A DNA stretch of 64,000 nt from Methylobacterium sp. E-045 (lineage in GTDB: Bacteria > Pseudomonadota > Alphaproteobacteria > Rhizobiales > Beijerinckiaceae), in NCBI RefSeq assembly GCF_022829685.1, contig NZ_JAKSYE010000029.1, forward strand, positions 1 to 64,000. Reading direction: 5' to 3'. The stretch's first letter is position 1, and each line of letters starts with the position of its first letter. The notes under the pieces are model-generated. The model saw only the letters and a list, made by a program, of their open reading frames with translations, was not told the DNA's origin and did not search any database. The position numbers and the translations under genes are program-made. Of this stretch, positions 1 to 7,213 are shown piece by piece.

Positions 1-324
1 GCCGGTGCGCAGGCCGGCGCTCGGATTGGCCTGGTAGAAGTCGTAGATGTTGACGTCGAAGGTCAGTCCCCGCGCCGCCATGTCGGTGGCCCAGGGCGCG
101 AGGGGCCCGGTGCGGACGGGATCGGCGGGTTTCGAGGCGACTTCACGGGTGGTGCGCGGCTGCGTCTGATCGTTGAGCTCGCCGACGGGGGAGGCGGTCT
201 GAGCCTCGGCGGACAGCACGCCGGCGGCGAGGAACGCGCCGCCCAGCAGAACCGGAAGCCCGGTGCGGCGAGCCGGGCGCGCGAAGGCGGCGGGTCCGGG
301 TTTCTCTGTCGCGTCTGTCGGCAT
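1..324 (-). CDS. Exported protein, N-terminal part only; possible carbohydrate porin (OprB type)
   Basis: An open frame reads leftward from an ATG at 324 to the window edge, so only about 108 residues are present. The N-terminus carries basic residues (RPARRTG), then a hydrophobic stretch (LPVLLGGAFLAAGVLSAEAQ) that looks like a signal peptide cleaved near AEAQ. The mature part contains DMAARGLTFDVNIYDFYQ, a phrase resembling the first strand of OprB-type carbohydrate-selective porins, where an 'ARGI/LTFD' start is common. That family match is from memory and rests on a short stretch. If correct, the product is an outer-membrane channel for sugars. The gene diverges from the DeoR regulator at 1044, with a 0.7-kb gap between them. 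Confidence 0.45.
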   Translation of the reverse strand, partial: MPTDATEKPGPAAFARPARRTGLPVLLGGAFLAAGVLSAEAQTASPVGELNDQTQPRTTREVASKPADPVRTGPLAPWATDMAARGLTFDVNIYDFYQANPSAGLRTG

Positions 325-1043
325 GGTCGAACGTCCCCATTCTGCTGTTCCACGCGCCTCTTGATCTCGGGCTCGTCGAAGGAGCCCGGACGCGGGGAAT
401 TGTGAGATTGGGAGGGATCAGCAAGGCCAATGCCACAACCGGGAGCGAAAGCGAAAAAAGTTCCATCTCTCACCCAAATTCTTTGAACGACACCGCCAGA
501 TTGTGTTTTCGACGCTAACCCTTTGATCTTCAACCAGAAGGGGCAGGATCGACAAATCCGCGGCGACGGGCCTGCCTGTGCCGACGGCCACGATGGGCAC
601 GGAAACGGGCACGCGTGATGCCACAGATGGCAGAAGGCAGAAAATTCAGGCAAATACGCATAAATCCCACAATTCGGGCAAAATCAGATTGACAGGCGGC
701 CTGCGCCGGGGACCTTTTCGCCGACCTCCGGCCGTCACGTGTCGTCACGGACGGCCGCATCGGCATCCCTCGTCATCTCGGCTCAGGCAGCGTGATTCTG
801 GCGGCATGATCAATCGGACAGGACATGCCGACGCGCCGGATCGGCCCGATCCGGCCCATCCGGCTCCCGCGCGGCTCCCCGTCGCCGGAGGATTCGGGCA
901 GCCGACAGCGACGGCGGCTGACCCCTTCACGAGCGACGCGATTGCAATCTTTGTGGGAAACAGCGTGTGGGACACGTGTTTTCCTGCGGCCTCGCCCCAC
1001 CAAAATCGCTACGCTTCGGCGGATTGGGGAGACGCCGACGCCG
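325..1043. other. Long intergenic gap between divergent genes; no gene supported
   Basis: This 719-bp gap lies between the porin-like gene (minus) and the DeoR regulator (plus). Open frames crossing it are continuations of other frames and show no recognisable protein features. A more A-rich patch around 440-500 could hold the porin promoter. An AACG...GTTCC pair near 335-357 has a spacer of only 13 bp, too short for an EcfG promoter. Confidence 0.5.
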
Positions 1044-1796
1044 ATGCTGACCGACCACCGCTATCAGGAGATCCTGTCCCGTCTGAACGGGACGGGACGA
1101 GTCGGCGTGTCCGACGTGGCCGCTTATCTCAGGGTTTCCGAGGAGACCATCCGGCGCGACCTCAAGGTGCTGGAGGAGCGCGGCGTCCTGCGGCGTATCC
1201 ACGGGGGCGCCGTGCCGCCCCGCCTGGACCAGGACCGGCCGCTCCAGGAACGGGGCAAGACCAACCCGCGCGAGAAGGCGAAGGTGGCGGCCCATGCCGA
1301 GGTGCTGATCCGCGACGGGATGTCGATCTTCATCGATACCGGCACCACGACCCTCGCCTTCGCCCGGCGCCTCAGCGGCCGCAACCTCACGGTGACGACG
1401 AATTCCATCGACGTGGCGCTCCATCTCGGCAGCGGCCCCGCGCGGGTGAACCTGACGCCGGGCATGCTGCGGGCGCGGGACAATGCCCTGGTCGGCTACG
1501 AGACCGTCGCCTACGCACAGCGCTTCTATTTCGACCTCGCCGTCATGGGCATCGCGGCCTGCGACCTCACCCATGGCTGGATGGATTACGAGGAGCACGA
1601 ATCCGCCCTGCGGAAGGTGCTCCGGGGCCAGGCGCGCCAGAGCGTGCTTCTGGCCGATTCCCGCAAGTTCGGGCGTCAGGCGAACCTCTGCACCTTCGGG
1701 CTCTCGGAACGGCTCACCCTCGTCACCGACCGGCCGCCGCCGCAGCCGTTCCTGGATCATTTCACCCAGCATGACATCGATCTCATCAGTTCCTGA
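1044..1796 (+). CDS. DeoR-family transcriptional regulator
   Basis: The 250-residue product has the normal length of DeoR-type sugar/phosphosugar-responsive regulators. Residues 1-57 form the winged helix-turn-helix: MLTDHRYQEIL, then VSDVAAYLRVSEETIRRDLKVLEERG, the standard DeoR recognition helix. From about residue 75 comes the DeoRC sensor, with the phosphosugar-isomerase-like signature IDTGTTTLAFARRL and a later VLLADSRKFGR. Such sensors usually bind phosphorylated sugars or polyols. The ATG at 1044 was chosen because it begins the canonical MLTxxRYQEIL start; an upstream extension of this frame would add unstructured sequence. The stop lies 26 bp inside the next gene, so the regulator probably heads and controls the amidohydrolase-kinase-phosphatase operon. 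Confidence 0.9.
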   Translation: MLTDHRYQEILSRLNGTGRVGVSDVAAYLRVSEETIRRDLKVLEERGVLRRIHGGAVPPRLDQDRPLQERGKTNPREKAKVAAHAEVLIRDGMSIFIDTGTTTLAFARRLSGRNLTVTTNSIDVALHLGSGPARVNLTPGMLRARDNALVGYETVAYAQRFYFDLAVMGIAACDLTHGWMDYEEHESALRKVLRGQARQSVLLADSRKFGRQANLCTFGLSERLTLVTDRPPPQPFLDHFTQHDIDLISS

Positions 1797-3093
1797 CGCG
1801 GCAGCGACGGCGCGCGCGTTCCACGCGCTCTTCGCCGACATCTCCACCTGCGGGGCGACGCCGGGCGGCGGCATCACCCGGCTCTGCGCCTCGGCCGAGG
1901 ACGGGCAGGCCCGTCGCCTCTTCGCGGACGCCGCCCGCGAGGCGGGGGCCGAGATCCTCGTCGACGGGGTCGGCAACCAGTTCGCCCTGTTCCCCCTCGC
2001 GGACGGTCCCGGCGCCCCCCTGGTGATGATGGGCTCCCATCTCGACAGCCAGCCGAAGGCGGGCCGCTTCGACGGGACCTACGGCGTGGTCGCCGCCGCG
2101 ACCATCGGCGCCGCCCTGATGCGGGCGCGGCGGGCGGGCGAGACCTTCGGCGCGGATTTCTGCGCCGTGAACTGGACCGGCGAGGAAGGCGCGCGCTTCC
2201 GGCCGAGCCTCCTCGGCAGCGGCGCCTATGCCGGGGCGCGCCGGGTCGAGGAGGCGCTCTCCTCCCGCGACGATGCCGGCATCACCCTGCGCGAGGCCCT
2301 GGGCGGGATCGGGTTCCTCGGCACCGACCGGCCGCCGCCGCTCCCCTCCTGCTACCTCGAACTCCACGTGGAGCAGGGTCTCGTCCTGGAAAAGGCGAAG
2401 GCGAGCATCGGCATCGTCACCCGCAACTGGGGGGCGGCGAAGATCGACGTGGTCTTCACCGGCGAGCAATCCCATACCGGCCCGACCCCGATGCCGCGCC
2501 GGCGCGACGCGCTCCTCGCCGCCGCCTATCTCATCGCCGAGGTGAGGGAGATCGCCGAGCGCTGGCCCGGCCGCTTCCATTCCTCGGTGGGACGCCTCCT
2601 GGTGGAGCCCAATTCCCCCAACGTGGTGCCCGCGCGGGTGGAACTCAGCGTGGAGCTGCGCTCGGCCGACGATCGCCTGCTCACCGATGCGAGCCTCATG
2701 GCGGAGGCGGCGATCACGGAAGCGGCGGAGCGCGCCGGCGTCCTGGCGGCGATCACCGGCCGGACCCTGCGGCCGATCCGCAGCCTGCCGGAGGCCGTCT
2801 GCGATCTCGTCTCGACCTGCGCCGAAGAGGCGTCCCTGCGGTCGCTGCGCATGGATACCGTGGCCGGCCACGATGCGATCAGCCTGCTCGGCCTGTGCCC
2901 CACCGGCATCGTCTTCGTGCCCAGCGTCGACGGCATCGCCCATAACGAGGCCGAACTGACGCGGCCGGCCGATCTCGAAGCCGGCCTCTCGGTGGCCTTG
3001 CGCGCCGCATGGCGCCTGTGCCGTGCCAATGGATCTCCGGAACGGGCCTTGCTCTCCAGGCGGCCGACCGAAGGGTTCGGAGGAGAGCGATGA
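1771..3093 (+). CDS. Zn-dependent amidase/carbamoylase (M20 family, AllC/HyuC-like)
   Basis: This 440-residue protein belongs to the hydantoinase/carbamoylase branch of peptidase family M20 (allantoate amidohydrolase, N-carbamoyl-amino-acid hydrolase, beta-ureidopropionase). Visible metal-site elements, in order, are GSHLDSQPKAG (about residue 88, first His), DGTYGV (bridging Asp), WTGEEGARF (catalytic Glu pair), LELHVEQG, GHDA and the C-terminal HNE. Inserted between them is the dimerisation domain with GEQSHTGPTPMPRRRDAL, typical of this branch. The family hydrolyses a carbamoyl or ureido C-N bond; the substrate cannot be read from sequence. The start at 1771 overlaps the DeoR gene by 26 bp, and the stop overlaps the next start as ATGA. 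The company of two kinases and a phosphatase makes ordinary purine or hydantoin breakdown unlikely. Confidence 0.88.
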   Translation: MTSISSVPDAAATARAFHALFADISTCGATPGGGITRLCASAEDGQARRLFADAAREAGAEILVDGVGNQFALFPLADGPGAPLVMMGSHLDSQPKAGRFDGTYGVVAAATIGAALMRARRAGETFGADFCAVNWTGEEGARFRPSLLGSGAYAGARRVEEALSSRDDAGITLREALGGIGFLGTDRPPPLPSCYLELHVEQGLVLEKAKASIGIVTRNWGAAKIDVVFTGEQSHTGPTPMPRRRDALLAAAYLIAEVREIAERWPGRFHSSVGRLLVEPNSPNVVPARVELSVELRSADDRLLTDASLMAEAAITEAAERAGVLAAITGRTLRPIRSLPEAVCDLVSTCAEEASLRSLRMDTVAGHDAISLLGLCPTGIVFVPSVDGIAHNEAELTRPADLEAGLSVALRAAWRLCRANGSPERALLSRRPTEGFGGER

Positions 3094-4040
3094 TAGCCTA
3101 CGGCGAGGCCGGTACCGCTTTCGACCAGCGCGTCGAGGCCGTCATCGCCACGCGGGCCGACTGGGTCGCGCGCCAGCCTCGCTATGGGCTGGCCGCAGCG
3201 CCTGTGGCGTCCCCGACCCACCGGGCCGTGGCCTCGGATTGCGTCCGGGTCGCGTTCCGCGAGGGCGAGCCGGTCTTCCTCAAGCTCCGCCACGCCGACA
3301 TGGCGGAGGACGTGACGCCCGCGGCCGGGCGGGCGGCCCGCAAGGCCGCACAGCTCGGCATCGCCCCGGAGGTGGTCTTCGAGGCGGACGGGGCGATCGG
3401 CCTCGCCTACCTGCCCGAGCCCTGGCGCTATGCCCGCGTCGGCGATCTTCAGGACGGGACGATCCTGGGCCAGGTGCTGGACGCCAAGGCGCGGCTCCAT
3501 GGCGATGGCCTGCTCGGCCATCGCGTCTGCCCCTTCGCGCGGATCGAGAGCCTCGCGGCCGAAGCCCGCGCCGCCGGCGCGCCGCTTCCCGACGGAACCC
3601 ACCGCCTCGTGGCGACGATGGCACTCGTACGCGAGGCGATCCACGTGGCCGGGATCGACCTCGCCTTCTGCCACAACGACGGCATCGCCTCGAACGTCAT
3701 GATCGGGGAGGGCGAGGTCCGCCTCGTCGATTTCGACCTCGCCGGCGACAACGACCCCTGGTTCGATGTCGGCGCCCTCCTCAACGAGGCCTGCGCCTTC
3801 GAGCCGGAGCGGCGTGAGGCGGTGGAGCGTTATGCCGGCCGGTTCGACGAGCGCCTCTACAACCGCTGCCGCCTCTACGGCGCCGTCGACGACGTGATGG
3901 GCGGGCTCTGGGGCGTCACCCGCGCGGTCACCTCGGCGCGCAGCGGAATCGAGTTCTACAAATACGGAACCTGGCGGCTCCTGCACGCGCGCACGACCAT
4001 CGGCGCGCGTGAGTTCGAGAGCTGGCTGCGGCGGCTGTGA
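3090..4040 (+). CDS. Choline/aminoglycoside-kinase-like phosphotransferase 1
   Basis: This 316-residue protein is of the APH/choline kinase fold. Key elements are VFLKLRHAD (the ATP-binding lysine of the N-lobe, near residue 65), FCHNDGIASNVMI (catalytic HxDxxxxN loop, near residue 195) and VRLVDFDLAGDNDPWFDVG (metal-binding DxD-like segment). It presumably phosphorylates a hydroxyl of a small molecule, perhaps an amino alcohol or polyol, in the cytoplasm. The start ATG at 3090 shares four bases with the preceding stop (ATGA). The C-terminus carries EFYKYGTWRLLHART, a motif repeated almost exactly at the end of the next gene, so the two are diverged tandem relatives. The catalytic residues are intact. 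The exact substrate is unknown. Confidence 0.85.
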   Translation: MIAYGEAGTAFDQRVEAVIATRADWVARQPRYGLAAAPVASPTHRAVASDCVRVAFREGEPVFLKLRHADMAEDVTPAAGRAARKAAQLGIAPEVVFEADGAIGLAYLPEPWRYARVGDLQDGTILGQVLDAKARLHGDGLLGHRVCPFARIESLAAEARAAGAPLPDGTHRLVATMALVREAIHVAGIDLAFCHNDGIASNVMIGEGEVRLVDFDLAGDNDPWFDVGALLNEACAFEPERREAVERYAGRFDERLYNRCRLYGAVDDVMGGLWGVTRAVTSARSGIEFYKYGTWRLLHARTTIGAREFESWLRRL

Positions 4041-4074
4041 CACCTCAATCCGGGACGGGAGGCACCGAACGGCG

Positions 4075-5013
4075 ATGAGCTGGACAGGCTTGGGCGACGG
4101 CATCAGCGAGGGCGAGCGCGCCCTGGAAGGCGTGCTTGCCGGCATCGCCGCCTGGCACGGCCGGCCGATGCGCTACAGGCCGGTGGCGGGCGGAATCAGC
4201 AACACCAACTGGCACGTCGCCATCGGGGACGCGCGGGATGTCTTCGTGAAGATGCCCGGCCGCGGCACGGAGATGTTCATCGCCCGCGACCATGCCAACG
4301 AAGCCAGCCGCCGCGCCCATGCCTGCGGCTACGGCGTCGAGGTGGTCGACTACCTGCCCGAGGCCGGCGTCGAGATCTTCGCCTTCGTCGAGGGCTACCG
4401 CGCCTCCTCGAACCTCGATTTCCTGCGCCCCGCTCTGCGCCACAACGCCGTGCGCGCCCTCAAGGCGTTCAACGATTCCGCGCCGCTCGGGCTGACGAAG
4501 ACGATCTTCGAGATGATCGAGGAACATGTGGTCCAGGTGGCGGAGGTGGGCGGCCGGCTTCCCGCCGACCAAGCCCACCTGATGCGCTGCGTCGCCGAGG
4601 CGAAGGCGGCGATGACGGCCTCGGGTCTCGATCTCGTGCCGTGCATGAACGACACCCTGGCCGGCAACTTCATGATCGACGCGGCCGACAACGTCCTGCT
4701 GGTCGACTTCGAATACGCCTCCAACAACGAGCGCGCCTACGAGCTCGCCCTCTGGTTCGACGAGATGGCGTTCCCCGAAATCGTCGAACGCGAGATGATC
4801 GAGGCCTATTTCGGCCGCTGGACGCCGGAGATCGACGCGCGGGTCGCGGTGCTGAAGGCGCTCGGCGATCTCAAATGGGCGACCTGGGCGATGATCCAGG
4901 AGGCCGTCTCCACCCTCGATTTCGATTATTACAAATACGGAACCTGGAAGCACATGCGGGCCCGAACCCTGTTCCACCATCCCGACTGGCCGCTCTGGCT
5001 GAAGCGCCTGTGA
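4075..5013 (+). CDS. Choline/aminoglycoside-kinase-like phosphotransferase 2
   Basis: This 312-residue paralogue follows kinase 1 after 34 bp, with a GGGAGG ribosome site before the ATG at 4075. It has a glycine-rich GGISNTNWHVAIG near residue 40 and VFVKMPG as the N-lobe lysine strand. The catalytic loop is PCMNDTLAGNF, where the usual His of HxDxxxxN is Met, and LLVDFEYASNNERAYELALWFDE is the metal-binding strand. The GG.SN.N plus DFEY pattern is that of choline/ethanolamine kinases. The C-terminus repeats DYYKYGTWKHMRART. The retained Asp and Asn suggest activity, but the His-to-Met change could mean altered kinetics or substrate. Its stop overlaps the phosphatase start by one base (TGATG), so the two are translationally coupled. 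Confidence 0.85.
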   Translation: MSWTGLGDGISEGERALEGVLAGIAAWHGRPMRYRPVAGGISNTNWHVAIGDARDVFVKMPGRGTEMFIARDHANEASRRAHACGYGVEVVDYLPEAGVEIFAFVEGYRASSNLDFLRPALRHNAVRALKAFNDSAPLGLTKTIFEMIEEHVVQVAEVGGRLPADQAHLMRCVAEAKAAMTASGLDLVPCMNDTLAGNFMIDAADNVLLVDFEYASNNERAYELALWFDEMAFPEIVEREMIEAYFGRWTPEIDARVAVLKALGDLKWATWAMIQEAVSTLDFDYYKYGTWKHMRARTLFHHPDWPLWLKRL

Positions 5014-5813
5014 TGACCATGGATGCAAGGTCGCCCTCCGCCGGGGACGAGGCGACGAGGGCGGATTTCCTCGCCTTCGCCCACCGCCTCGCCGATTTCG
5101 CCGCGCCGCTCGCCCGGCACTATTTCCGCACCGAACTGCCGGTGGAGGCCAAGGCCGATGCGAGCCCGGTCACCGCCGCCGACCGCGCCATCGAATCCCT
5201 GCTGCGCGCCGAGATCCGCAGCGTCTATCCCGGGCACGGCATCCTCGGAGAGGAGGAGGGCGGCGATTTCGAGCGGCCGCTGACCTGGGTCATCGACCCG
5301 ATCGACGGCACCAAGAGCTTCATCACCGGCATGCCCCTGTTCGGGACGCTGATCGCCCTGGTCTCGGATGGGCGGCCGATCGTCAGCGTCATCGACATGC
5401 CGGCCTTGGGGGAACGCTGGTGCGGCACCGGCGAGGCCGCATGGTTCGGCGGTCGTCCCGCCCGGACGAGCGACAGGCCGCTGGCCGAGGCCCGCCTGTT
5501 CGCGACCTCCCCGGATATCTTCGCGGGAGCGGATGCGGAGGCGTTCGCCCGGCTCAGCGCAGCGGTGGGCCTGCGCCGCTTCGGCGGCGACTGCTACGCC
5601 TACGGCCTCCTCGCCAGCGGTCATTGCGATCTCGTCGTGGAAGCGGGGCTCCAGGTCTACGACGTGATGGCCCTCGTGCCGGTGGTGGAAGGGGCGGGCG
5701 GGGTGATGACCGACTGGGACGGACGGCCCCTGACGCCCGCCTTCGACGGGCGGGTCGTGGCCGCGGCCAATGCCGGCCTCCACGCCGACGCCCTCCGGCA
5801 CCTGCGCGCCTGA
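5013..5813 (+). CDS. Inositol-monophosphatase-family phosphatase (HisN-like)
   Basis: This 266-residue, Mg-dependent, Li-sensitive-type phosphatase shows all three metal motifs: ILGEEEGG near residue 75, WVIDPIDGTKSFITGMP near residue 92 (DPIDGT signature), and a C-terminal QVYDVMALVPVVEGAGG near residue 213 (the WD-type motif with the third metal Asp). The KSFI..MPLFGTLIAL continuation is typical of the histidinol-phosphate phosphatase HisN subgroup, but that subgroup includes phosphatases of other substrates. The position immediately behind two small-molecule kinases suggests it acts on a phosphorylated intermediate of the same route rather than in histidine synthesis. The start ATG at 5013 is set by the one-base overlap with the kinase stop. 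Confidence 0.88.
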   Translation: MTMDARSPSAGDEATRADFLAFAHRLADFAAPLARHYFRTELPVEAKADASPVTAADRAIESLLRAEIRSVYPGHGILGEEEGGDFERPLTWVIDPIDGTKSFITGMPLFGTLIALVSDGRPIVSVIDMPALGERWCGTGEAAWFGGRPARTSDRPLAEARLFATSPDIFAGADAEAFARLSAAVGLRRFGGDCYAYGLLASGHCDLVVEAGLQVYDVMALVPVVEGAGGVMTDWDGRPLTPAFDGRVVAAANAGLHADALRHLRA

Positions 5814-5841
5814 CTCCCGCTCCTGTCATCCCTCGATCAAA

Positions 5842-5860
5842 CTGGTATACCTGATGCCAG
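5842..5860. promoter_or_regulatory. Candidate operator upstream of the HDAC-like gene
   Basis: The 68-bp gap before the amidohydrolase holds GGTATACC, an 8-bp perfect palindrome at 5844-5851, inside CTGG...CCAG inverted ends (5842-5845 and 5857-5860). GTATAC-centred palindromes are typical GntR/FCD-family operators; the regulator here is unknown. The site lies about 20 bp before the start codon, a position suited to repression. Confidence 0.35.
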
Positions 5861-5881
5861 CTTGACGAGGGGAGATGTCCG

Positions 5882-6808
5882 ATGACCGTTCTGTTCCATC
5901 ACGCGGCTTCGCTGGAGCACCGTACGCCGCACGGACATCCCGAGCGGCCGGAACGCATGAAGGCGGTCCGGGAGGCCCTCGCCACGGAGGACTTTTCGGG
6001 CCTCGACCGTCGCTCGCCCGAGGCGGCCGCCCTCGAATCGGTGTTCCTCGCCCATCCCGAGGAATGGGTCCGCGCCATCCTCCGCTCGGCGCCGAGCGAG
6101 GGCCTCACCCAGTTCGACCCGGATACCGTGCTCTCGCCCGGCACCATGGAGTGCGTCCTGCGCGGCGTCGGGGCCGCGGTGCAGGGCGTCGACCTGGTGA
6201 TGACGGGCGCGGCCCGCAACGCCTTCTCGGCCATGCGACCGCCGGGGCATCATGCGGAACGCACCAAGGCGATGGGCTTCTGCGTCTTCAACAACGCGGC
6301 GATCGCCGCCCTCCACGCCAGGACGGTCCACGGGGCGGAGCGCGTGGCCATCGTCGATTGGGACGTGCATCACGGCAACGGCACGCAGGACATCGTTTGG
6401 TCCGACCCGTCGGTGCTGTTCTGCTCGACCCACCAGATGCCCCTCTATCCCGGAAGCGGCGCGGTCTCCGAGGAGGGCGAGCACGGCACGATCGTCAACG
6501 CACCGCTCAAGCCCTTCGCCGACGGCGACGCCTTCAAGGAGGCGATGCGGAGCCGCATCCTCACCCGCCTCGAGGCGTTCAAGCCCGACCTGATCGTCAT
6601 CTCCGCCGGGTTCGACGCCCATTGGCGCGACCCGCTGGCCAACCTGATGCTGGAGGCCGAGGATTTCGCCTGGGCCACGGCCCAGGTGATGGAGATCGCC
6701 GGCCGTACCTGCGACGGCAGGATCGTGTCGCTGCTCGAGGGCGGCTACGACCTCAAGGGCCTCGGCGATTCGGTCGCCGCTCACGTATCGGTGCTCATGG
6801 GCGCATGA
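5882..6808 (+). CDS. Histone-deacetylase-superfamily amidohydrolase (acetylpolyamine amidohydrolase-like)
   Basis: The 308-residue product is a class II HDAC-like zinc hydrolase of normal bacterial length. Motifs are HPERPERMKAV at the N-terminus, RPPGHHAE near residue 120 (active-site His pair), VDWDVHHGNGTQ near residue 160 (zinc ligands Asp and His), GFDAHWRDP near residue 240 (third zinc ligand Asp) and the C-terminal LLEGGYDL with the transition-state Tyr. Bacterial members remove acetyl groups from polyamines, acetoin-like compounds or protein lysines. A GAGGGGAG ribosome site stands just before the ATG at 5882. It lies 68 bp behind the phosphatase gene on the same strand and may be the last gene of the DeoR-headed cluster or a separately controlled unit. 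Confidence 0.88.
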   Translation: MTVLFHHAASLEHRTPHGHPERPERMKAVREALATEDFSGLDRRSPEAAALESVFLAHPEEWVRAILRSAPSEGLTQFDPDTVLSPGTMECVLRGVGAAVQGVDLVMTGAARNAFSAMRPPGHHAERTKAMGFCVFNNAAIAALHARTVHGAERVAIVDWDVHHGNGTQDIVWSDPSVLFCSTHQMPLYPGSGAVSEEGEHGTIVNAPLKPFADGDAFKEAMRSRILTRLEAFKPDLIVISAGFDAHWRDPLANLMLEAEDFAWATAQVMEIAGRTCDGRIVSLLEGGYDLKGLGDSVAAHVSVLMGA

Positions 6809-7213
6809 TCGGCATCGACGATCGTCAGGGCAAAGACGCGGTAAGTCCGTCCAGACGGTCATTCATCCAAGATCAATGCGCCATGTGACAAGACCAGCTC
6901 TTCTGTACGAATGCATACATTATCGTCGAAAAACTACAACCTTGGCGGATATGGCAAAGCTGCCGATCGTTCCTACATAACTCTTCAGATCGCCTCCTGA
7001 GGGGCACCGGCTCTTCGTCACGGAACGCTGCCATGGGAATTGCGGGAAAGTGCGAACCGCCCTCTTCTCCGATGGACGGGGGGAGTGATTTCTTTCAGGA
7101 GATGCGGGCCGGGTGGTGCGGACGGCCGTTCTTCCGCGATGCTGACAGACTCGCGGGGATCGCCCTGCGGCCTCGCTGCTGTCGAGGATCAACCGACGTT
7201 ACCGAATGAACGC
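6809..7213. other. Intergenic gap before bphP; no gene supported
   Basis: These 405 bp contain a relatively A/T-rich stretch (about 6880-6990) likely to hold the phytochrome promoter. I see no convincing -35/-10 pair, EcfG site or stable hairpin. The frame of bphP is open upstream to 7040 but without phytochrome-like sequence. Confidence 0.4.

Noticed and set aside
335-357. AACG...GTTCC pair as an EcfG promoter for the porin-like gene
   Set aside because: The spacer is 13 bp, whereas functional EcfG promoters have 16-17 bp, and the pair lies too close to the start codon.
5013-5813. Phosphatase as the histidine-biosynthesis enzyme HisN
   Set aside because: It has HisN-like motifs, but translational coupling to two kinases and no his genes nearby argue for another substrate; the label was kept general.
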